From: Miscanthus floridulus
Lineage: Eukaryota > Streptophyta > Magnoliopsida > Poales > Poaceae
Length of the DNA stretch: 64,000 bases
Direction: 5' to 3'
Assembly: GCF_019320115.1 (NCBI RefSeq)
Contig: NC_089581.1
Location: 96,133,316-96,197,315 of the forward strand
In this document: in pieces, positions 56,890 through 64,000 of the stretch
How the letters are laid out: every line of letters starts with the position of its first letter
Position numbering within the stretch: the stretch's first letter is position 1
Position numbers and translations under genes: made by a program
The notes under the pieces: generated by a model
Databases searched by the model: none
Told to the model about the DNA's origin: nothing
Seen by the model: only the letters and a program-made list of their open reading frames with translations

Positions 56890-58936
56890 ATGGAGAACTG
56901 CAAGAGGTTTCCTAAGAAGGTCTTCATCGAGTCTGCATCATCGTGTCAGCACCTTCGTCATCCGGAGGGTATATCCCGTGATGCCTCCGCTATCTCAGGG
57001 AACAGGGCTGACTCTGTTCGGCCTTTAGGGCCTTCTTTGTTGATGGCTTGCCACCAGCCCCCTTGCCATTAGATGAGGTGGACTGATAATGACAATCTGC
57101 TTGCCTCCATTGATCGACATGGCTAGAGTCTTGCTGAGTGTTTATCCCTTGCAGAATTGGCCCTAGCCATGGTTTGATGCCAATCACCTCCTGTGGTCGA
57201 TTCGGTGGAGGATAGGTTGGCCAAGGCTGAGGCCAGAATTGTGGGTGAGATACTTGCCATAACCTCTGCTTTCTTTTCAATTTTGTCTCCAAGACTCTGA
57301 TCACCTCCCCTTTTGAATCTTTTAGATTTATCTACCCAACTAGAGAGCCTTCGATCAGCTGCGAATCATGCGGTGGGATTTGTTAATGCCAGGGGCGCTG
57401 TTCTGGTGGTTCGTTTGCATGACATCCCGAATCATGTTAGGGAGGTTGCTCTCCATGGCATTCGTCATGGCGCTGCCACGACGTTGGCGGCCGCCCAAGC
57501 CCATTTGGGCCAAAATCTTTAGCTTCTTCCCCATGGTTTTCTAGACACAGCATACCCTAGGGAGCAGGAGCGCTTGGTTGAGGATTTCATGAGTGCAGCC
57601 AATTCTATAGCTTTTAATACCTTGGCCGATGACATAGTAGGCAAGGTTTTCCTCAGGCCCATAGTTTGTAATAGGCAATATTTAGCAGATAATTTTCCTG
57701 TCTTGGCACCATGCGCATTACTTTTGTTTATGCTTGCTTTTCTCCCCATGGATGATACACATTGTACCGGCTTTTACTCTTCTGAATCTATTTTCGCACC
57801 AGCAGCGATACCTTTCTGGTATCGACCATTAGAGTTGTCAGTCGAGCGAATTGGTTGTTGAGTATTAATCCAAACGTTAGGGTAATATTCCTTCAAATAT
57901 TCCCTATTGATCTCCTAAATCCTTCTCCTCCTCCCAGTGTCTCCAAAATGTACCAGGCGCGCAATGCCTTTGCCGATAAGGTTTCCCCTGATTAGGCGAC
58001 CATACCGGCTATCTCGCTTTTCGATCGTCATAAGTGTGTCTTTGAGAGCATTTCTAGATCAGCTGGAGAAGTCAATAGCCTATGGGGCTGATGTCATTTG
58101 ACTAGAAATACCAAGAGCGACCCATGGTGCCCTAGACTCAAGATCTGCATGTCATCGCGGATCTTGTGTAGAACTGATCATATTCTTCGTTGTTTACTCA
58201 TGCTTCCTTCTTCGGCTAAAGAGCCAATTTGATATAGCTGATCTAGGCCCTTGGTTTAACCAAGTCTGAAAACATAGCTTTTATTAAGAGAAACCTTCGA
58301 TTTCCTACCTTCCAGTTGCTTAGTGCTGTATTTACATTGCCATTAGTGAAGTGGCGCTTTGCCTCCTATTAATTGTGATTGCCTTTTGCGCGTCCCGAGG
58401 CATCCGTCCCTTCGCTTCATGTCTTCAAATACCAGCCGATGTCTTTTGCCTCAAACACATCTCCATCCGCAATTGTTCCTTTGCTCTCCCCCGCCTGCCA
58501 AAACCCTATAGCGGTTAGATCCAATCATTCTTCATGGCCGGTGAAGATAACTGAGGCAAGTGCGTGGCGGAGGAAATCCCAGAAGAGAATATGTCGATGA
58601 ATCAGCGCCTCCGACGCATGAGGTGATATTGACATTTCTTGTTCATGATGATGAATAGTTCTGATCTGCCTACAAGTTTGTTGTGAATGACAATGTCTGT
58701 CCTCTTCCTAGGGCCGGTGGGCCCTCTGACGCCGCATCTTCTACGCCGGCCTCATCATCGGATTCTTCCGATTCCTACAACGGCGACGACGCCCGGCGTT
58801 ATCTTCACGAGTGGAGGATGGCTCAAAACCGTTACTCCAAGGCAACTTGGGAGAATGGCCAACTAGAGATTCACCTTGGGGTTTCCCAGGCTGCCCTTCA
58901 CGTGACTGAGGAGGAGGCCAGCGCCATCCGAGCGCA
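56890..58936 (+). pseudogene. Oppositely oriented (antisense) ORF of the TAT-like element
   Basis: Coding-like plus-strand sequence inside a minus-oriented element. One reading frame runs from ATG 56890 (MENCKRFPKKVFIESASS) to 57861 with five stops. It includes EDRLAKAEARIVGEI, LESLRSAANHAVGFV, VREVALHGIRHGAATTLAAA and MSAANSIAFNTLADDIVG. A later piece in another frame (58683 onward) has a Ser/Asp-rich linker and a helical part (DDARRYLHEWRMAQNRY, VTEEEASAIRAH), cut off by the next element at 58937. Antisense ORFs are known in TAT-lineage elements, for example gene23 of maize Grande. I cannot assign a function. Confidence 0.6.
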
Positions 58937-61900
58937 TGTCGCACCCAATTTTGCAAAGCAAAACCAAGTACTCATATATGTGCGCCCAGGATGTCCAAAC
59001 ACACACATATATCACAAATTGCAGTAGTATCAAAGTAAAGTACTTATTACATCGCATATCTCATCATAAAGTTAAATACAAAGTTTGCTCGAAGGCAATA
59101 TTATTACAAACACAACGGAAAAACTAGCCCAACTGCCATAGGGACTCCAACTGGTGAACGTCTTCCTAGTAGTCCTGGACATCCTCTAGAAACTCTTCAT
59201 ATCCATTATCTGTTACCCATCCGAGATTTTCATTTGATATAAAGCAAGTGTAAGCTCACCATGCTTAGCAAGTATAACAAAAGGGATCTATGAGGCTCAA
59301 ATAGGCTTGACACTGTTTGACTGCGGTTCGCAATTTTAGTTGATCAATTTTTAGCAACCTGAATTACTACTTTAATGAACAGTCCCAATTCCCAAGTGGT
59401 ATTAAAGTATCATCCAGCTTTGTCTCAATTCCCAACCATCCATCATCTACAGTAACCACTAATATCGAAGGATCTAGACCGCTCGTATCCGTGAGCACGG
59501 CTGTTATAACAGGTCAATTATTTCTGCAGAAATTGTACATCTTTACCCACCGAGCCGTGATTCCCAATGCCGGGGTTCGCGAGACCCACTACACCTCTTC
59601 CTAGGAAGTGTGGCAGAGTTTCACTATGAAACCCTTAGCTAGTTGCACTAACAAATCATAGCTACAAAGGAATGGCACACGTGGGCATCGCAGCACGGTG
59701 CACACCCTAACAGAAAAAGGAAAGATACCCTCTTACCCCTTACTGGAGCTACAGACGAGCTAGTACAAACTAGATAATAGGTTAAAGTCAGAGCCATTTG
59801 ACACTCGGGGTTGTACGGTCCCTCCTGGGTTGCCGCTTCAGGATAAAGTCCTTATGGAGAGGCACTAGAGTACTCAACCCCATACTCTAGCCCCCCATCT
59901 GTTGCTAAAAGCTCCATTTTATCACATTGCATATAGTCTTTAAATATGTTTAACAATTACTTCATGTTAAGCGCTGCAGCATCTATCCAAAATGCCTACC
60001 CAATAAACCCAGGTATCAAGGATATGTGGTACAATGAATCATCTAGGTAAAGTCCTTAAAGGCAATTCAAATTAAACTCATGCATGAATGTAAGTGGTAA
60101 TAGTTCATAGGTAACAAGGGGCCTTTGGTACACTTGCCTTCCTCAAAGTCATCCTAGGAATACTGCTGATCCTGCTAGGGGTCCTCAGTCACCTCGAATG
60201 GCTCACCCTCTAATCGTGATCCAATTATCAATCAAGCATCATTCCAATCATTACATGCATACAAGATAGAACTCTATTAGAACAGTACACCAAACAAAGA
60301 AACCATATGTTGAAAAGCTTACAGATCTGTTCTACGCATTTCTACGAACACATGAGCGAAAGAATCACTCAAATCGGACTTAAAACGTGAAAGTTATGCA
60401 TGAAATAAGATGTAATGGCAATTCTGTAAATAAACTAACCTATTTTTGAATTAAAATAATTAAAAATCTGAATTTAAATGAAATCTGGACCGGGCTTACT
60501 TTTTCTGGAAACTTCAGGGACTTGAATGAATAAAAATAGGACTAAATAAAAATTAGTTTGAACTAGACTGGACCGCAGGTTGATTTCTGGAAAAGCGGGG
60601 GCTTTTCTGCAAAACATGCACGGCTGAACGGATGTTGACTGCAGGTTGACTAGGGATGCTGACGGGTCGACATGTGGCGTCACAGGATTGGTGCGGTGTG
60701 CCACGTGGCTCTGTGGACCGGCTGACGCGGTGGTGTGGACCGGGTCTACGGCCCACGGTGGACCGATCACTTGACCTGAAGGGGTATCTAATCGTGGCCG
60801 TTCAAAATAGATCCGATGGCGCAGGGCGCGTGCGGGTGAAACCGGCGGCTGCACTTCGTCTCCGGCGAGGGCGCCATGGCCGGCGGCGTCGGGCGCTCGC
60901 GGATGTGGCGTTCTAGCACACGAAGCAGCGAAAGGAAGGCATAGGAAGACGGAGGAGCTCACCGTGAGGCTTCTGGAGGTGGTTGCGGCATTCGGGACGA
61001 GCTCTAGACATGGTGTCGATGGCGGCGGGGCTCTGGAGAGAGAAAGAGAGCGTGGGTGAGGGCATAGCCGGGCAAAACAGTGCCAAAATGCGAAATGGGA
61101 TGTACCTACAGGCGTGGGAAGATCCGGCGAAACTTCGGGTGGCCTTGGCGTCGGCGTTCGTGCTCGGAAGGGGGAGGCTCTCACCGGCGGCGGTGGCTCT
61201 CGGTAGCGGGCAAAGGTGGGGAGAGAAGGTGGGGTTGGCTCAGGGTTTTATAGGCCGGGTGTGCGCGGAAATAAGGAAGGGAAGCAGGGAGGGGCTCGGC
61301 ACCTTCCAAACGGCGCCGGTGACTTTCCATCGGGGACGCGCCATGGCCGGGCAAAAGAAGGAAGCTCGGGGAAGAAGAAAGGAAAGAGGAAAGGGCGCTG
61401 ACCGGTGGGGCCGGAGCGCAGCGAGAGAGAAAGGGAGAGGGCGAGCAACGCGGGTGAAGCCAAGCAGGCCACAGTGGCGTGCCGTCGCGCGAAGCGGGCC
61501 GCAGCGAAGCGTGCGCGCGCGTGGGTGGCTAGCTGGGCCGCGTGCGGTGCGGGCCGGCGCGGAAAAGAAACAGCGGGCCCAAGCGAGCAGGCCACGCGGT
61601 GCAGTCACGGGCAGGCCGCCAGGACAGGCCAGCGGGAGGAGGAGGGGGAAGAGGGCCAGGCTAGCTAGGCCAGAAGGTGTCTTTCTCCCTTTTTTTTCAA
61701 ATCAAAAGTTTATCAAATTCTATTTTCTCCATTTTCATTTTTAAGCCAAATTCAAATAAGTTTTGAATACAAATTTCAAATCTTCTAGCCCTACACTCAA
61801 TCGAAACCCATATGACTCGGCATGAATGCAACAAACAAGTTTCTAAACTTATAGTTTATTTTATTTATTCAATATTTATTATTTGGCCTAAGTTAAAAAT

Positions 61901-61966
61901 ACCTAGAAAATGTAATAAATGCTAAGAATTAATTGCTAATTTGTGGTAAAAATTTTGGGTGTTACA
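58937..61966 (-). mobile_element. 3' LTR of a second chromovirus (Tekay/Del type)
   Basis: 3030 bp, TGTCGCACCC to GGGTGTTACA. A polypurine tract sits at its right side and pol beyond it, so this is the 3' LTR of a minus-strand element whose 5' part lies beyond the window. It interrupts the antisense ORF; the left half of its target duplication should be GCGCA (58932-58936). 60.65-61.67 kb is strongly GC-rich, giving several long but meaningless ORFs on both strands. Confidence 0.9.
61245..61252 (-). promoter_or_regulatory. TATA box in the second chromovirus LTR
   Basis: Minus strand CCTATAAAACC at the start of the GC-rich half of the LTR, about 715 bases into it. It is the probable U3/R boundary. 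Confidence 0.6.
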
Positions 61967-61981
61967 ACCCTACCCCCCTTA
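61967..61981 (-). other. Polypurine tract of the second chromovirus
   Basis: Minus strand AAGGGGGGTAGGGT directly before the LTR start TGTAACACCC. Confidence 0.9.
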
Positions 61982-62002
61982 GAATGAATCTCGTCCTTGA
62001 GA

Positions 62003-62824
62003 TTAGGATGGTTCAAAGAGATTGGGATAGTCAGTTCTCAGATCTTCCTCTCTTTCCCACGTTGCCTCATCCACTGAGTGTCTGTTCCACTGAACCTTGC
62101 ACATTCTTATTATTTTGCTCCTTGTGATTCTCTCCGCTGTTTCCAAGATTTTCACTGGATACTCTTTGTATGATAGATCCCCTCGGATATCCAGTTCTTC
62201 CAAAGGTAGTTATTCCTCAGGTACTCTCAAACATTTCTTAAGTTGTGACACATGGAAGACATCATGAACACCTGAGAGCTGCTCTGGTAATTCTAGCTGG
62301 TAGGCAACTTCTCCTCTCCTGTTAATGATCTTGAATGGTCCCACATACCTGGGTGACAACTTTCCCTTGGTATGGAATCTCTTTACTCCTTTCATAGGTG
62401 AAACTTTGAGATAGACAAAATCACCAATTTCAAATGCCAAATCTCTTCTCCTTGTGTCCGCATAGCTTTTCTGTCGGGACTGTGCAACCTTTAGGTTTTG
62501 CCTTATTGTTTGCACTTGTTTTTCTGCTAGTTGCAGAACATCTAGTCCAAAGACTTGGCTTTCCCCCATTTGATTCCAAAACAATGGTGTTCTGCATTTT
62601 CTGCCATACAATGCCTCAAACGGTGCCATTTTAAGACTCTTTTGGTAGCTATTATTGTAGGAGAATTCGGCATAAGGTAAACACTTATCCCAACTTGTCC
62701 CATACTGCAGAGCACAAGCTCTTAGAATATCCTCTAAGATCTGATTTGTCCTTTCGATCTGTCCATCTGTTTGAGGATGGTAAGCTGAGCTGAAGTTCAA
62801 CTTCGTATCCATTGACTCATGCAA
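62003..62824 (-). pseudogene. Integrase C-terminal half and chromodomain, second chromovirus
   Basis: One frame with a single stop at 62210-62212. The upstream part has the third catalytic residue of integrase intact (YHPQTDGQIERTNQ), then FSYNNSYQKSLKMAPFEALY and the C-terminal module GDFVYLKVSPMKGV and HDVFHVSQLKKCL. After the stop the same frame carries a chromodomain (KVQWNRHSVDEATWERE) to the end at 62003. The break lies in the linker between the two domains. Confidence 0.92.
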
Positions 62825-62827
62825 TTT

Positions 62828-63610
62828 CTACCAAAAATGTGATGTGAACTGTGTACCCCTATCCGAAACAATCTTCTTTGGTACACCATGTAAACATACA
62901 ATCCTTTCCATATATAACTCTGCTAACTTTGCACTCGAATAAGTTACCTTGACCGGAATGAAATGGGCCACTTTTGTCAATCGGTCAACAATCACCCAGA
63001 TAGAGTCAAATCCTCTCTGTGTACGGGGTAATCCAACTATAAAGTCCATTCCAACTTCTTCCCATTTCCACTCAGGTATCGTCATAGGCTGTAGTAACCC
63101 TGCTGGCCTCTGATGTTCTGCTTTCACTCTTTGGCACGTGTCACATATAGCCACATGTTCTGCTACGTCTCTCTTTAGTCCATACCACCAGTACCTCTCT
63201 TTAAGATCAAGATACATTTTAGTACTTCTTGGGTGTATGGAATAGGCTGAGTCATGAGCTTCCCTCAAGATAGACTCCCTAATAGATTTTACTTCTAGCA
63301 CACAAATCCTTTTACCGAACCATACTGTCCCTTGATCATCCATATGGAATCCTAGGGCTTTACCAATCACTATACGCTCTGCAATATCCTTGATCCTCTC
63401 ATCACCCATCTGTCCTTTACGAATCTCTTGTTCCAGAGTGGATTCTACCTCTAACTCCATGGTGTTGGCCACAATACCCAAATTCAAGTATTTGAACTCC
63501 TCACACAACTCTTCAGGTAGTTGAGTTGTATAGGCCATGTTCACATAACTCCTTCTACTTAAGGCATCTGCTACAATGTTAGCCTTTCCCGGGTGATAGT
63601 GAATATCCAA
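62828..63610 (-). pseudogene. Integrase zinc-binding and catalytic core, second chromovirus
   Basis: 260 open codons in the same frame as the neighbours. YHPGKANIVADALSRRS marks the RNase H-integrase linker. The His/Cys domain (AHDSAYSIHPRSTKM, CDTCQRVK) and the first two catalytic aspartates (MDFIVGLP, IVSDRG) are intact. It ends in a TAG at 62828-62830 just after QFTSHFW, before the residues that hold the catalytic Glu. Confidence 0.93.
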
Positions 63611-63640
63611 GTCATAATCCTTGATTAACTCAAGCCATCT

Positions 63641-64000
63641 TCATTGCCTCAGATTCAAATCTAACTGTGTGAATATATACTTTAGACTCTTATGGTCCGT
63701 ATAAATCTCACACTTATGACCAATCAGGTAGTGCCTCCATATCTTAAGAGCATGCACCACAGCTGCCAATTCCAGATCATGAGTCGGATAATTTAGCTCA
63801 TGTTTTCTCAGCTGTCTAGATGTGTAGGCAACAACTCTGCCTTCTTGCATAAGAACACCTCCTAGACCTTGCCGTGAGGCATCACAATAGATAGAGAAAC
63901 TTTTGGTGAGATCAGGTAAGATGAGCACTGGAGCAGAAGTCAGTCTCTTCTTCAACTCCTCAAAACTGTCCTGGCATTGTTTAGTCCATACAAATTTGGC
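63641..64000 (-). pseudogene. RNase H domain, second chromovirus (runs off the window)
   Basis: RNase H signature [27 protein letters not shown] and [11 protein letters not shown]. The frame is open from the window edge to a TGA at 63641-63643, just after LDLNLRQ. The reverse transcriptase should lie immediately to the right of the window. Same frame as the integrase pieces. Confidence 0.92.

Noticed and set aside
60474..61744. Long ORFs on both strands (236 codons minus, 253 codons plus) in the second chromovirus LTR
   Set aside because: They overlap each other in a GC-rich block, are rich in Arg/Pro/Ala/Gly on both strands, lack domains, and the minus one has no ATG at its start. Base composition explains them.

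Overview
The window looks like a chromosome segment from a grass (Poaceae), most likely a panicoid or andropogonoid species. The evidence is one spliced host gene with GT-AG introns, an Au-type tRNA-derived SINE, Stowaway and other small foldback MITEs, and a dense stack of LTR retrotransposons with several-kb LTRs. The species itself is an inference. Nothing here is bacterial.

Left end (1-5.2 kb): exons 2-7 of a plus-strand LIP1-type small GTPase gene lie at 1699-3710; exon 1 is probably to the left of the window. The large 5' intron carries a SINE with a perfect 18-bp target duplication. Downstream are three copies of one foldback MITE, one of them inside a Stowaway-like element.

5.2-35.7 kb is a three-level nest. 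A plus-strand Gypsy element (LTR 5214-6302, gag pieces at 6303-6640, 10234-10439 and 34335-35732) was hit twice. One hit is now a solo LTR (6641-10228, duplication ATGTT). The other is a gag-only Copia element (10440-34329, duplication CCCTC). That Copia was in turn split by a complete minus-strand chromovirus of the Tekay/Del type (17431-30726, duplication ATTCC) with 3.7-3.8 kb LTRs, a decayed gag-pol with chromodomain, and an extra ORF upstream of gag. The solo LTR belongs to the same family.

35.7-37.5 kb holds an array of GATGCAATA/TATTGCATC dyads (CACTA-subterminal-like), a tRNA-like module and unassigned sequence.

37.5-50.3 kb is a second gag-only Copia family on the minus strand, arranged LTR-internal-LTR-partial internal. 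Its middle LTR has a primer site on one side and a polypurine tract on the other, so this is a recombinant array. It carries a gag and a second ORF resembling the plant 'putative transposon protein' family.

50.3-54.1 kb is non-LTR sequence: an unidentified decayed spliced gene fragment (51085-51830), short repeats, a minus-strand SINE-like module and a GC-rich exon-like patch.

54.1-58.9 kb is the 3' end of a minus-strand TAT/Grande-like Gypsy element, with a 1.8-kb LTR and an oppositely oriented (plus-strand) ORF. It is interrupted at 58937 by another minus-strand chromovirus (3' LTR 58937-61966; RNase H, integrase and chromodomain to the window edge) whose reading frame is broken only by three stops.

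The only apparently functional host gene is LIP1. Everything else is transposon-derived or unassigned, and nearly all transposon ORFs are broken by stops that look like C-to-T decay.
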